Assembly: GCF_932526225.1 (NCBI RefSeq)
Contig: NC_064039.1
Span: 372,001-436,000, forward strand
From: Nematostella vectensis
Taxonomy: Eukaryota > Cnidaria > Anthozoa > Actiniaria > Edwardsiidae
Direction of reading: 5' to 3'
DNA length: 64,000 nucleotides
Shown here: positions 1-16,338 of the stretch, in pieces
Numbering within the stretch: the stretch's first letter is position 1
How the letters are laid out: each line of letters begins with the position of its first letter
Program-made: the position numbers and the translations under genes
Notes under the pieces: model-generated
Database searches by the model: none
Told to the model about the DNA's origin: nothing
The model's input: the letters and a program-made list of their open reading frames with translations, nothing else

Positions 1-4504
<4,504 letters not shown>

Positions 4505-4870
4505 TTTGGTTCTTGAATTTCCGATTGACAATCGATCCGTGTAAGAAACCTCGAGCATACGCCGAGATTATCCGATTGGTTACCGTTGAATATTCTCTCA
4601 TCAAATAGTTTCAATGTGATCCCCGTCTCTTCCAGATAAAATTTATAAACAGAAAAAATATATTTAATAAGCAGATATTTTACTTTTCTCATGTATTTTT
4701 TTATACCCTTTTAAAAGTGTTACTCTTCTTCGGGATACCTGTGGCAAACCAATCGGCTGATATCGGTCCGTCATCGGACCTATATGCTTCACCGCCTTGG
4801 CCTCTTGTCTATTTCAAAGATTCAGACAACCATATTGTCCCAATATATTTGCTGTTTTGAGCGCTAAAAG
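4505..4870. promoter_or_regulatory. Bidirectional promoter between RUVBL2 and the unknown gene
   Basis: The two start codons are divergent and only 366 bp apart. The interval holds a perfect 10 bp inverted pair, ccgattggtt at 4572-4581 and aaccaatcgg at 4747-4756. Each contains a CCAAT box (NF-Y type core), one facing each gene. No TATA box is obvious at a sensible distance. That both genes share this promoter is inference from spacing and the motif pair. Confidence 0.65.
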
Positions 4871-7800
4871 ATGACGACTTTAAATTTCGACGATGAAGAA
4901 GAAATTATCGAGGCTCCGAGTGAGGTGAGAACCGTGAATCTGTGTAATCCAATCCGTCGATTGCGATGTTTTTGCATGTTTTGAAATCGGCAAGGTTATT
5001 ATCGGAAAGGCCTAGTGTTGTGCCGATGATTGCCGCTAGGGTACCTCTGACCGGTTTTGTAGGCTTTGCCCTTGGCGTAAACATGAGAACATTATTTGCA
5101 TTGTCCGCGATCAAACATACTGGCTTGTGTGATGTGCTGTAGAGACATCGTCCGCATGCAAACTTCTCTGTCATGACTTTATGGCTAATGATAAAACAAA
5201 GAACAAAATTTGATACGCGCGGAAGCTTGTGGGGGGGGGGGGGGGGGGTGGGGGTGGGGGGGGGGTGGGTGGAGGGGGTGGTAGGGTGTGCCAAGGTTAA
5301 TTATTATTTTTTATTTTTTTCCCCTGTTCTTTACACTGTCTGACTAATGTATAATCTTAAACAGAAAGGGGGATATACCTTACGGTATAATCCCCAAAAC
5401 AACCTTTTCTCTCCCACCAAAAATGCAAATTATATCCGTACATGTGCTCCTTATCGTATCCTTTACATAGAATGATGCCCTAACTGCTTTTAAGACATCT
5501 TTACCAAAACGTGGTTTAGTATTAACAACTTCAATTCTGAATTCCGATTAAACCAATATTTTCCAAATCTGGTTCTCTGATTTACCTATGCTAATTATTT
5601 AAATAGACAACTATATTACAAACTCCAAGACCTCCAAGTATCACAATAGCAATGCCATCATCTTCGTCAGAGAGTGGTATTGCGATGTGCCCGGTCACTG
5701 GTGCAACCACTGGGGCACTAACAAGAAGCCAAGGAACAGTTGCAACTGCTGTACAAGAACTCCAGCTGCAGACAACATCTGTTACTAGTAAGCAACAGCC
5801 AAACCAGTCACCCCCTTATGACCCTTTGGACTTAAACAGTAGAAGTGTACCAGAATTGATGCTCCTTAGTGATAATGCCTCACGCCCTAATGAATTACTG
5901 GATCTACACCTTAGAGACTACTATGATTATATCAACTGGGCATTTTTAAGAGTTCTAATGGTTGAATTACCTGGTTAAACACACCCATATTGTCAGGATT
6001 TTTCCTGGGGGGGGGGGGGAGGGGGGCAAAGTGATTTCTCAAGAACATTTGTTTTCAATTGTTCCAATTGAGGCATAATTACAAAGATGTAATATTTGTA
6101 TTGGACCAGAAAGGTGAAGGGGGGGGGGGGGGTGGGATTCTGGACCATGCCCTGGCTACGTCTGACGTATAATAGAAAACTAGAAATCATACAAATATAA
6201 AACTTTGGTTTGTTGCAAAAGCCTCTAACATTTCACACAGATTCTAATTTTTTATCCTCTATACTATCGTTTGATATCTTGCCAGTATGTTATTTTTTCT
6301 GCAATTTTTTCATGGTATTTTTTGAGGCAATAATTGTTTTTGAGAAGCTTTAAATTATTGAAATATTGAGCATTAAAGTGTGAGGTATCTTTCATAAAGT
6401 TTTGCGAAAATATTTTAATACACCACTTCACAATGTTTGGTGGGTGAGGGTATTTGTTGTGATTATTGATTCCCAGGACCCCAGGACCTTAATACAGTAA
6501 ATTGAGCCTGACAAAACTAATCCTGGGGGTGCCCTTGTAGTCGTACCCAGGCAAGCTGATGTTAAGTGAATAATCAGATATTATTATTTTGACTTCTCTT
6601 GCCTAGACAACATGGTTCAGGACCTTATTACCCAGGCTTCAGAAAACACTATCCTGTTACACAAAATCTTAGCTGAGCTGAAAGATCTTCGCTCCCACAT
6701 GGAAAAAAGATGGCCATTCAGTGTCAAGACTTGTGGATTTGAGGTAATGTCACAAAAAAAGCATAAAAAATTGAGTATTACACAAACAATTTTCTTTTCT
6801 TCTGTTATGCTTTGTCTTAACCAATTTCAAGGGATTAGATGCTTTTAATGCATGCATTTTGGCAAATTTCCAAAAACCAGTAAGCTATGAGGGGAGGGGT
6901 AAGGGCTCCTATGGGAAAATTTTCCCTGTTGGCAAGGGGGTTGGGGGAGGACTTAAAGAGCTTTTCTAGGATCACACATAATTTCTTGTAAATGTCAAGT
7001 ACAGATTTATTCAAGTCAGGGAAGGATAAGTTCTTTAAAATAAAATTAAGGAGGATGTAAAGAACTTCACTTGATGTTTGTCATAAGGTTCCAGCTTATT
7101 TAATTTCTCAGCGTGAAATGACGACAAAAGCAAAGGAGCTTTTCATTTGCCAAGGACCATGGCTTGTTCAAGGGTCACTGGAAAAAATGCGAGTGAGTTG
7201 AGATCTGTTAAAATATGGTTATCAAATGACGAACTCTGGTGGTAGTAAAGTCATATCTATAATTAATCTCTTGTTTATGCATGCCTTTATGATGAGCAGT
7301 CACTGCACATTCCTGAATTCTGAAACAGCCTCCACTCTTTCATCCTTAGTGTTAATAAACTAACTTGACATTCTCCAGAGCAGGAAGAGCAAAGTTGGTC
7401 AAGTTAAATTTAGATAATCTGATTTACATAAAAAACCCTATTATTAGTATGAAATGTGCCTAGTTTTGCGACAAGGTCAGGGTTCAAAATATTTGTTTTT
7501 AAATCTTTTAGATTTTGTTTGGTGCAAAAAAAGCCTGCATACTCAAATATGATAGGGGAATACAGAAAAAAGGGCCAGGAAAGACCAGAAAACAGCCGGT
7601 TATTGCCGGCAGCTGGTCGCTATTTCCCCCCCCCCCCCCCTTCACAATGGCCGAAAGTCCACTTACGGTTCTTAACAGAAGTGGTTTTTGAAGCCAAACC
7701 TAAAGCATAAACTAGGCCACTACGGTATGTTATCAATCCATAAGTCAGACTTGACTGTAGCCAAATCCGATAATAAACGTCCCGTGGAGATACTACAAAA

Positions 7801-10800
7801 AAAGGCATAAAAGAAAATCCATTTTTCTTCTTGGTGGTGATTTTTGTCAGAAACTCACTCCCTTCCCCCACTCCCCCCAGAAAAATAAGGTCTTTATTGG
7901 ATTTCACCCCCCCCCCCCCTCCCCAAAGAAAAATCCTGGGTACGGGCCTGATTCATGAGTGTCACATTACAGGAGAAGATTGCTAACCTACTGGGAGGTG
8001 AAGACCATGCAGACCAATATCAAGTAAACACCTGCCTTTCATACACCAAGGAAAAGTTTACACTCTGGCGAGCTGAGATACGAAAGAAGGTAATGATCCA
8101 GTAGAACTGATCAGTAGAGATGTGTGTTAATGATTGTTTTGACCAGTCACATGTTAGATTTGCAAACGGTCAACTAGGAACATCAGGAAGTTTCTGAGTC
8201 TCAATTCCTCTGATTTATCCAGGAGACAATAAACATTCTACACACATTTTTGGTGTTTCCAGTTTATCAGGTCGTGCTGAAACAGGAATAAATTATATTT
8301 TCTACATGATATTTCCTACTCAAGGCTGGTAACTACTAACATTTTTTGTGAAAATACTTTCTAATGTGGATACGCTTGGAGGTTTTGTGGTCATTTACTT
8401 GTTTTGACCTTTGTATGTCAAATATAAGAGCAAATTGCTCCAATTCCTCTCTTTAATAGCTCTCTTCCGAGATTAACAGAAGGGACATTTTTAAAAAGCG
8501 TATATTTTTTTGTGAGATTAAATAGTGCAAAGGCTTGGTCGGTTGAACAACTGTGTCGCTTATTTAACTTTTTTGATACCAGGCAGGTTGGCCAGCAGTG
8601 TGACATTTTCCTTTATGTCACACATTGATTTGCAGGTTTTATTGATCTGCAGGTTTTGAACAAAAAGTACAATAAGCTTCGTGTCACAGAGTTCACTGAA
8701 AAGCTGTACAATTCATTCAAGTCACGCGAGGAGGACATGCGGAATGCGACAAAGACTGCCTTGCTGTTGGTAAGTGACCTTGCCTCGCTGCTGGTAAGTG
8801 ACCTTGCCTTGCTGTTGGTAAGTGACCTTGCCTTGCTGTTGGTAAGTGACCTTGCCTTGCTGTTGGTAAGTGACCTTGCCTTGCTGTTGGTAAGTGACCT
8901 TGCCTTGCTGTTGGTAAGTGACCTTGCCTTGCTGTTGGTAAGTGACCTTGTCTTGCTGTTGGTAAGTGACCTTGCCTTGCTGTTGGTAAGTGACCTTGCC
9001 TTGCTGTTGGTAAGTGACCTTGCCTTGCTGTTGGTAAGTGACCTTGCCTTGGTGTTGGTAAGTGACCTTGCCTTGCCCCAAAGACTGCCTTGCTGTTGGT
9101 AAGTGACCTTGCCTTGGTGTTAGTAAGTGACCTTGCCTTGCTGTTGGTAAGTGACCTTGTCTTGCTGTTGGTAAGTGACCTTGCCTTGCTGTTAGTAAGT
9201 GACCTTGTCTTGCTGTTGGTAAGTGACCTTGTCTTGCTGTTGGTAAGTGACCTTGTCTTGCTGTTGGTAAGTGACCTTGCCTTGCTGTTGGTAAGTGACC
9301 TTGTCTTGCTGTTGGTAAGTGACCTTGCCTTGCTGTTGGTAAGTGACCTTGCCTTGCTGTTGGTAAGTGACCTTGCCTTGCCCCAAAGACTGCCTTGCTG
9401 TTGGTAAGTGACCTTGCCTTGCTGTTGGTAAGTGACCTTGCCTTGCCCCAAAGACTGCCTTGCTGTTGGTAAGTGACCTTGCCTTGCTGTTGGTAAGTGA
9501 CCTTGCCTTGCCCCAAAGACTGCCTTGCTGTTGGTAAGTGACCTTGTCTTGCTGTTGGTAATTGACCTTGCCTTGCTGTTAGTAAGTGACCTTGCCTTGC
9601 CCCAAAGACTGCCTTGCTGTTGGTAAGTGACCTTGCCTTGCCCCAAAGACTGCCTTGCTGTTGGTAAGTGACCTTGCCTTGCTGTTAGTAAGTGACCTTG
9701 TCTTGCTGTTGGTAAGTGACCTTGCCTTGCCCCAAAGACTGCCTTGCTGTTGGTAAGTGACCTTGCCTTGCTGTTGGTAAGTGACCTTGCCTTGCTGTTG
9801 GTAAGTGACCTTGTCTTGCTGTTGGTAAGTGACCTTGCCTTGCCCCAAAGACTGCCTTGCTGTTGGTATGTGACCTTGCCTTGCTGTTAGTAAGTGACCT
9901 TGTCTTGCTGTTAGTAAGTGACCTTGCCTTGCCCCAAAGACTGCCTTGCTGTTGGTAAGTGACCTTGTCTTGCTGTTTGTAAGTGACCTTGCCTTGCCCC
10001 AAAGACTGCCTTGCTGTTGGTAAGTGACCTTGTCTTGCTGTTAGTAAGTGACCTTGTCTTGCTGTTGGTAAGTGACCTTGCCTTGCTGTTGGTAAGTGAC
10101 CTTGTCTTGCTGTTGGTAAGTGACCTTGTCTTGCTGTTGGTAAGTGACCTTGCCTTGCTGTTGGTAAGTGACCTTGCCTTGCTGTTAGTAAGTGACCTTG
10201 CCTTGCCCCAAAGACTGTCTTGCTGTTGGTAAGTGACCTTGCCTTGCTGTTAGTAAGTGACCTTGCCTTGCCCCAAAGACTGCCTTGCTGTTGGTAAGTG
10301 ACCTTGTCTTGCTGTTGGTAAGTGACCTTGCCTTGCTGTTGGTAAGTGACCTTGCCTTGCTGTTGGTAAGTGACCTTGCCTTGCTGTTGGTAAGTGACCT
10401 TGCCTTGCTGTTGGTAAGTGACCTTGCCTTGCCCCAAAGACTGCCTTGCTGTTGGTAAGTGACCTTGCCTTGCTGTTGGTAAGTGACCTTGCCTTGCTGT
10501 TGGTAAGTGACCTTGTCTTGCTGTTGGTAAGTGACCTTGCCTTGCCCCAAAGACTGCCTTGCTGTTGGTAAGTGACCTTGCCTTGCTGTTAGTAAGTGAC
10601 CTTGTCTTGCTGTTAGTAAGTGACCTTGCCTTGCCCCAAAGACTGCCTTGCTGTTGGTAAGTGACCTTGTCTTGCTGTTTGTAAGTGACCTTGCCTTGCC
10701 CCAAAGACTGCCTTGCTGTTGGTAAGTGACCTTGTCTTGCTGTTAGTAAGTGACCTTGTCTTGCTGTTGGTAAGTGACCTTGCCTTGCTGTTGGTAAGTG

Positions 10801-11423
10801 ACCTTGTCTTGCTGTTGGTAAGTGACCTTGCCTTGCTGTTAGTAAGTGACCTTGCCTTGTCGACATTCTGGGCCAGAAAGTGTGTATTTTAATGCTCTGA
10901 ATTCAATTTAATATAACCTGTGCATCACCGTCGTTTTATTTTAACAATATTCGAGGGTATTATTTTCTGCATTCATGATAATTTCGGTCTAGTCCCAGGA
11001 CTACTTTTCTCTGCAAATTCCGCAGCTCTTTTTTGTTCGCTAAATATTGTGCTTGTGAAATGTGCAAAATTAAATGTGCGCGCGATTAAAATTCGTGAAT
11101 TACAAGGCGTAAAAATTTGCGCGTGAAAGCTCTTTTTTATAGCAAGTCGGTGTGACATGCTAGAAAAAATTATCTTGTAAGTATGATAAACCTAATGTGG
11201 CAGTTTTGTTTCAAAAGGTTTCAATAACGTAAACGTTTTTTTATAGCGCAAGTTTGCGACCCAGGAAGGATACTTGGATAACCCCGGAAAGCCCGATTTC
11301 TGGGAAAGGTTCGTGGAATTTGTCAACGTGTGGAACAACTCAGGTATTCCAAACAAATGGTTAGCTTTGAGAGCTGAGGATGAAGAGAAATACTCGGAAA
11401 GTTTGCTTCCGGTGACAAGTTAG
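4871..11423 (+). CDS. Unknown seven-exon gene, about 357 aa
   Basis: Exons 4871-4924, 5607-5973, 6607-6743, 7088-7192, 7973-8089, 8653-8769 and 11247-11423 join in phase to 357 codons plus TAG at 11421. The start is the first ATG after the promoter and gives an acidic N-terminus (MTTLNFDDEEEIIEAPSE). Residues 19-110 are low-complexity, Ser/Thr/Gln/Pro rich, likely disordered. Residues 115-340 look helical and charged (LRDYYDYINWAFLRVLMVEL, TILLHKILAELKDLRSHMEK, KKYNKLRVTEFTEKLYNSF), with aromatic-rich FWERFVEFVNVWNN near the end. No signal peptide or membrane span. I do not recognise the family. The exon 2 donor (GTTAAAC) is weak and that boundary is the least certain. Intron 6 is a large minisatellite made from the exon 6 junction. 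Head-to-head with RUVBL2. Confidence 0.75.
5229..5283 (+). repeat. G-rich tract in intron 1, G-quadruplex candidate
   Basis: A run of about 55 nt that is almost pure G on the transcribed sense strand, broken by single T or A bases. Similar runs lie at 6007-6027 and 6119-6134 (G) and at 7626-7640 and 7908-7924 (C) in later introns of the same gene. G-quadruplex potential follows from composition; the tracts could equally be homopolymer slippage products. Confidence 0.7.
8752..10860 (+). repeat. 24 bp minisatellite spanning the exon 6 donor of the unknown gene
   Basis: About 85 copies of a 24 bp unit consisting of the last 12 bases of exon 6 (gccttgctgttg) plus the first 12 bases of its intron (gtaagtgacctt). 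The real exon ends at 8769 and is the first unit. A longer variant, ccccaaagactgcc joined to the same unit, recurs about 15 times; it resembles exon sequence slightly further upstream (gcgacaaagactgcc, 8746-8760). Almost every copy keeps a consensus GTAAGTGA donor. Because the unit is 24 nt and has no stop in the exon frame, exon 6 reads on for more than 100 residues of an ALLLVSDL octapeptide repeat. The array ends at ccttgtcgacattc near 10860. Confidence 0.96.
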
Positions 11424-11517
11424 AAACATACAATGGGTAGTTTCAAAAGAGTGGGCACATCGGGCCTTATTCCCTCGACTGCTTGAAATGGACCTTTCCT
11501 GAATCAAGAATGGCCAT

Positions 11518-11566
11518 AGATCTGCTAGTCTGCTTAGCAGCCGGCTGCCAAGCAGACTATAGATCT
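11518..11566. repeat. 49 bp palindrome in the putative 3' UTR
   Basis: Begins and ends with agatct; inner arms tagtctgctt and aagcagacta flank a central agccggct. It starts 95 bp after the unknown gene's stop codon and would form a hairpin in the transcript. A fragment with the same agcagacta motif lies near 27405. It may be a tiny foldback repeat or a structured RNA element. Confidence 0.6.
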
Positions 11567-12256
11567 GCCGATCCATTAACCTTCGAGATCTGTAATTAAT
11601 ACCTGACATGTGAAAAACAAATTAATTTTTATGTTACGCCATGTTATTAAAAGTTCGTTGTAATTAGACGAAGTTTAGATAAGACATGAAATCATGTAGG
11701 CGTCTACTGTAAATTTCATTAAATACGCCTACGTATTGTCTAAATATTTTATGAAGGATTAAAGATTAGTGGCTCTGTGAACTTCTATTTATTGAAGATA
11801 GGTTTCTATGTTATTAGATGATACAGCAAAGTGGGAGCAATTTGCGATCCTAGAAAATAAAGAGAATGTATTTTTGCAAGCGTTTTTCTACTTTTAGATA
11901 GTGTTTGTAAATAATATAATATTATAATTAATATTAATTGTCCAGTCATTAGCAAATGTCTATTTTGTGGTATTTGATTATTCATTTTTTTTAAGGCCAT
12001 TATTTCAAGTCACCTTAGCCCAAAACAAATAAAATCGCTGGGGACGCAATAAATTCCCCGACTCTGGCCAACAGGTCCACCATGTAAGAAAATTGGCAAC
12101 AGCGGATAATGCGCGGTAATTGTTTTGTAGTCGCTCAATGAGAAATGAGATTTCTTTTCCCTCTTTTATGGCGTTGCTCTATACAACTTGAGCCTTTGAG
12201 ATAAGGTTCCTCTTGTGCTCCAATGTTTAAGCCATCATGAATTTATTGTACTATCT
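11567..12256. other. AT-rich intergenic stretch
   Basis: Between the unknown gene and the convergent GPCR. Two AATAAA-like signals are present (ggaaaataaagagaatg near 11855, acaaataaaatcgctgg near 12025) that could serve either gene. No exon with splice sites, repeat array or RNA gene was seen. Confidence 0.5.
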
Positions 12257-13318
12257 TTACAGCGCCAATAGATTCAGCTCTCTCGTCGTTGACCGTTCTT
12301 CAAATACAAACGCACTGCTTTTCCGCACATCCCAAGTGCGTGACACGACAACAGAATTATCGGGGGTAGATACCACTGTCACGCATGTGCAACAGAAACA
12401 CCCTGAACGCTGGGCAAACTGAACGACGGCGCGTCTAATATCCGGGATTCTGCGCCAGTAAAGCGCGGGGTTGAGCGTAGAGTTCAGATAAACAAAGGTC
12501 GCCCCGCACTCATAGGCAATCTTCACTGGAGTGGTGTAACCCACGATGACACGAGTGACCATTGCGCAAAAGAAAGGGACGTAACAGAATAATAGCAGAC
12601 CAAGAATAGACACTGCTGTTACGGTAGACTTTTGGTAACGCTTCATGTTGAGACCTGCGTGACTGACAGGCTGCAGCTGGGTGCGTATCTGGGCGCGGTG
12701 CTTTTCCAAAATGCGGAAGATCTTCCAGTAGGATGTCAGGGTGATGACCAAGTTCAGTAGCATGATTGGCGCAGGGACAAACGTCCAATACCGATCCGAC
12801 CTGATGGCAAATAATGACAGTATAATAGCTATGCTCACAAGCCAAAATGCCACTGTCACTTGTAACGCTCTTTTATTTGTCACAACCGTCATGTAACGCA
12901 AGTGCAAGTGAAGTTTCAAGAAGCGCTCCATCGCTATAGCGGTGATTGTAAACATGGACACCCCCGCGCAGATCCACCCAAAGACCCAGTGCACGACTCG
13001 AGCGGCACATGACACCTTCCTCGCCACCAGCAGCTCCGCGATCTTATACACCACGTATGCAGGCTGCGTCACAGCTCCTATAACCAAGTCCGAGAGTGCT
13101 AGGCAGGATAAGAAACTGTTGACCGGATTATGGAGGTTCGGATCTTTTATAATGATCCACAAAATGACTGAGTTAGCGACAGTGGCCGTTATAGAGAAGA
13201 CGGAGTTAAGGAGGCACGTGAAGATTGTAGTGACGTAGGTTGGCCCTTCTGGTACGGCCATGACGTCACTAAGAAATAAGCACTGCCCCATATTTGTTAT
13301 GTTCGTCTCCATGGTCAC
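12257..13318 (-). CDS. Rhodopsin-like (class A) G protein-coupled receptor, single exon
   Basis: A 353-residue intact receptor in one exon. Seven hydrophobic spans are visible: TM1 with ANSVILWII (residues about 30-57), TM2 with LSCLALSDLVIG (Asp 2.50), TM3 starting at the conserved Cys and ending AMERF in place of DRY, TM4 with Trp in AFWLVSIA, TM5, TM6 with LLLFCYVPF (CWxP becomes CYVP), and TM7 with NSTLNPALY (NPxxY). The N-terminus has an Asn-glycosylation motif (NIT) and the C-tail is Cys-rich (SGCFCCTCV), suitable for palmitoylation. No signal peptide is expected or seen. It fits the expanded amine/peptide-like class A receptors of cnidarians; the ligand cannot be told. The ATG at 13318 gives a normal N-terminal length; an internal Met is possible. 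No repeats intrude. Confidence 0.92.
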   Translation of the reverse strand: MTMETNITNMGQCLFLSDVMAVPEGPTYVTTIFTCLLNSVFSITATVANSVILWIIIKDPNLHNPVNSFLSCLALSDLVIGAVTQPAYVVYKIAELLVARKVSCAARVVHWVFGWICAGVSMFTITAIAMERFLKLHLHLRYMTVVTNKRALQVTVAFWLVSIAIILSLFAIRSDRYWTFVPAPIMLLNLVITLTSYWKIFRILEKHRAQIRTQLQPVSHAGLNMKRYQKSTVTAVSILGLLLFCYVPFFCAMVTRVIVGYTTPVKIAYECGATFVYLNSTLNPALYWRRIPDIRRAVVQFAQRSGCFCCTCVTVVSTPDNSVVVSRTWDVRKSSAFVFEERSTTRELNLLAL

Positions 13319-16090
13319 CTATAAATATCGAGAAAAAGGTAGAGACTTAACAATTGATTCTCAAGTGTATGAAGAACTGTTTCAAGCGATAAACAATGCC
13401 TTTCCAATCACCTGTATATCAAATGTGCAAAAAATGGGCCTAATTTATGTCCTCCCTTTGGTCTCCCTAACGCATCTCAGGAGATCTCGCCATATGTTGG
13501 TGACTCTGCTAGTCACAGCATGTAATGGATTGGTATCTTAGCGAACCGAGACTCACTTCTCTCATTACTTTATTCCAAGCGTCAAAAGCTATTTTACAGT
13601 CGGTAATAATGAGAAACACCTTAAATATGGATTTATTGGCCCGATAAGCTAAAACCTTAGTGCTGTATTACTTGCAATCGGTAGCATTCTATATGCTCTT
13701 GTCGTTTTCTAGTTCTTGTTGAAGTGTTTAGTCCTATTTTCTTTCTCATTGATAACAAATTCCGAGGATTTCGTAGAACACGGCTTTTCCCTGCTGAAAA
13801 AAACTTAACCATTTTTCATTTCCTGACACACTTTTCTTGTTTCATTCTTATTAGAAAGATTCGTGCGTATTTTTAGAAGTTTGGAAGCAGCCCTATCGTC
13901 TTTGTAGCAATTGACCATGCTTAACGTACTAAGGAAACTGTAGAAGTAGTTAATTATACCCGAATTTAATAGATTTCAGTCTTTCAGCAGCTAGCTTAAT
14001 GTTTGGGCAAGATATATATTGGCTATTCTTATTGGGGAACTCAAAAAAATATTTAAATTTTGGCCAACTTCACTGTGTTTTGTTTTGCTTCCTCTCGCCG
14101 GGACTACTGTAGTTTATTCTTATCTTGACTTTATCGTACGTGAGACATATTGAATTGCAAAAACACTTGAAAAATAGCCCTTTTCGGTAGATAAAGGAAA
14201 CACTATTTTTCAAATGAATACACCCTTCCAAAAACGAGTTGGGCAGACTGTAAAGATTGGATTTACGTCCAAGGAAGGGAATTAAAATTATGGTTAATAA
14301 ACCGTAGTATCTCAGATAAAATAATCTGTAAAATTTGTTATTACGAAACTTCATTTCATAACATTAATAATAGCCTACAAACAACAAAAAAAGAAATTTT
14401 TCAGCGTGTGGGGTGTGTTTCAAATGTACATTGTAGTTCACATCTTTACCTCACGCAAAGTTTGTAAAGTCCAAGAACGCTTGAGAAACCGAGTCGAAGA
14501 ACTCTGTCGATTTGACAGAGCGTCCCTGTACCTTAGCTTTTCTTTTGCCTGTATGTGCGAGACGTATTAAAAAGTCAAGTTTTAGTCAGCTAGGCACAGC
14601 TGCACTTCATACGCTATAAAAATTCCCCATGTCATCAATATATCAGTTGTCATTATCATCTGGTTGTCCAGGCAACATGACTTTCGTACTTATTATTCAT
14701 ACGTATTATTTTCCTTTCAAATGACCTTAAAAAACGGATGAATGAATTTCGAGTTTTTATAATTTTTGGTGGAGGTTTTGCCATAACTAACATATATCCT
14801 CTTAGTGATGGAGTGACATTTTGCGTGAGACAGGTGTTTATCTACTTGTTGTTATGAAAGGAAGGTCATGTTTTTATGGCATTTGGCATCCAGTCAGTAT
14901 AGATAAAATTCAGAAAATATGCTTTGAAGAGGCAATTTGGGGAAAAGGTTTAGCAGGTTGTCCATTGGGAATCGGATGTAATGTTATCGGTAATCAAGTT
15001 TTCACGGCCAACGAAAAAGTAATTGCAAATTAACAAAACCAAAATTTATAAGTGAAAATGCATCCATGGTGATCAGAGTATTATTTTTTTACCATGGTGA
15101 TCAGAGTATTATTTTTTTATTAGATGTTAAGGACACCAAAGGAAAAGTTCCCTCGGTTAAGGTTATACCTTAAAGATATAATTATGCCTTTCAGATCATA
15201 AATAATTTTTTTTTGTATTTTATTGTAATTATTTTTTCTAGGATTGAAACAACGGTTAACTCATTAAAGGGCGTTTTTTATTTGTTCTAAGCTCTGCAGA
15301 TGTCAAAAAGCTATTTTTATGTTATGGAAGTTCAAGTTCTAGCGTGATGGAATATCTCTTATTGGTAGTAATATCGACCGCTCGCCATCATTTCAAATAT
15401 TTTTAAGCGTAATTCCTGGCTGTATTCGCAAGACATTCTTCTTCACAACGAGATAAGGAAGTAGAAAATCAAAATTAATTAACACAACCACTAATGTACA
15501 TTGAACTTATAGTTATATATTACTTCCAAAGCAATGTCGTTTGTAGTAAAAAAAACATCGATTTTATTAAGAGAACGTGATCAAAACCTTTAAAGTGAGG
15601 GGTCTATTGTGTTGTTGTTTTTTTAATGATAAAGGTGCAGATTTGTGCTTTAATCAGAGGACGATGGCGATATTTTAAATTATATTAAAATATTCATTAT
15701 CACTTTTTGACGCTTTCTGGTGACAAAGTGCACTCTCACGTTTTTCAATCATTGTTGATTTCATTTATAAAACGAAATTATGTAATAAAATATCGAAAGA
15801 ACAAGCTTATATACTTTCCCAAGTGAAGACGATGGATGTAAACATTTGATTGATAATTACAGCGGATATAATGATGACACTACTTTTTAGTTTCTGAAAC
15901 TTATTTCCTCAAATTTCGCTAGCATGACCAAATGACGGCTTACTGATACTCTTAAAATCTATCAAATATCGCCGACCAAATCTATTGTAGGAAAGTAACA
16001 TATAATCTAAAAAAAAGCGCTCGTAAAAATCGTAATGCGCCAATATCACTTGTGAAATTATCTATTTTACACGATTGTCTCTTTGACCGA
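13319..16090. other. Gene-poor AT-rich intergenic region
   Basis: About 2.8 kb upstream of the GPCR. It holds short spurious frames only, one 27 bp direct duplication (accatggtgatcagagtatt followed by a T run, at 15066 and 15091), and no array or recognisable transposon until the LTR element begins. The GPCR promoter presumably lies in its first few hundred bases, but no specific motif stands out. Confidence 0.5.
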
Positions 16091-16304
16091 TGTAGTGTAT
16101 TAGCATTAAGATATTTATAGGATTAACACTAGTGATGATGTAATTGATTATGTATGTAATGATTGCGTGACAAGTGATTGTTATGCCATATAAGGTCAAA
16201 GGTGTATACTATATAATTATCTGAATTAAAGAATAAAGTTAGTCTACAGTACGAATCGAAGTGAGCAGTTGTCTTGTTATATGCTGAGTTAGAGATATTC
16301 CAAA
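16091..16304 (+). repeat. 5' LTR of Gypsy element 1
   Basis: Starts TGTAGTGTATTAGC and ends GATATTCCAAA. Canonical termini would be TG..CA at 16302, but the 5 bp target duplication only lines up if the LTR ends in CCAAA at 16304. It contains an aattaaagaataaagtt segment usable as a polyadenylation signal. Confidence 0.93.
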
Positions 16305-16305
16305 T

Positions 16306-16323
16306 TGGCGACGAGGATCTGAC
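16306..16323 (+). other. Primer binding site of Gypsy element 1
   Basis: TGGCGACGAGGATCTGAC begins one base after the LTR and has the TGG that pairs with a tRNA CCA end. The second Gypsy element in this window has a nearly identical site (TGGCGATGAG), suggesting the same primer tRNA class, which I do not assign. Confidence 0.75.
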
Positions 16324-16338
16324 GAGAAATTTTATGAG

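Noticed and set aside
4905-5294. 129-residue minus-strand frame starting in a poly-G tract
   Set aside because: The Pro/His/Thr-rich N-terminus is just the homopolymer translated, and it overlaps exon 1 and intron 1 of the plus-strand gene.
8717-10866. Long antisense and sense frames of 100-393 residues with repeated GHLPTARQ or LLLVSDLA
   Set aside because: They are translations of a 24 bp minisatellite, overlapping in several frames on both strands with no independent gene features.
14821-15033. 70-residue frame in the gap before the LTR element
   Set aside because: Short, isolated, not similar to anything I know and without splice or promoter context.
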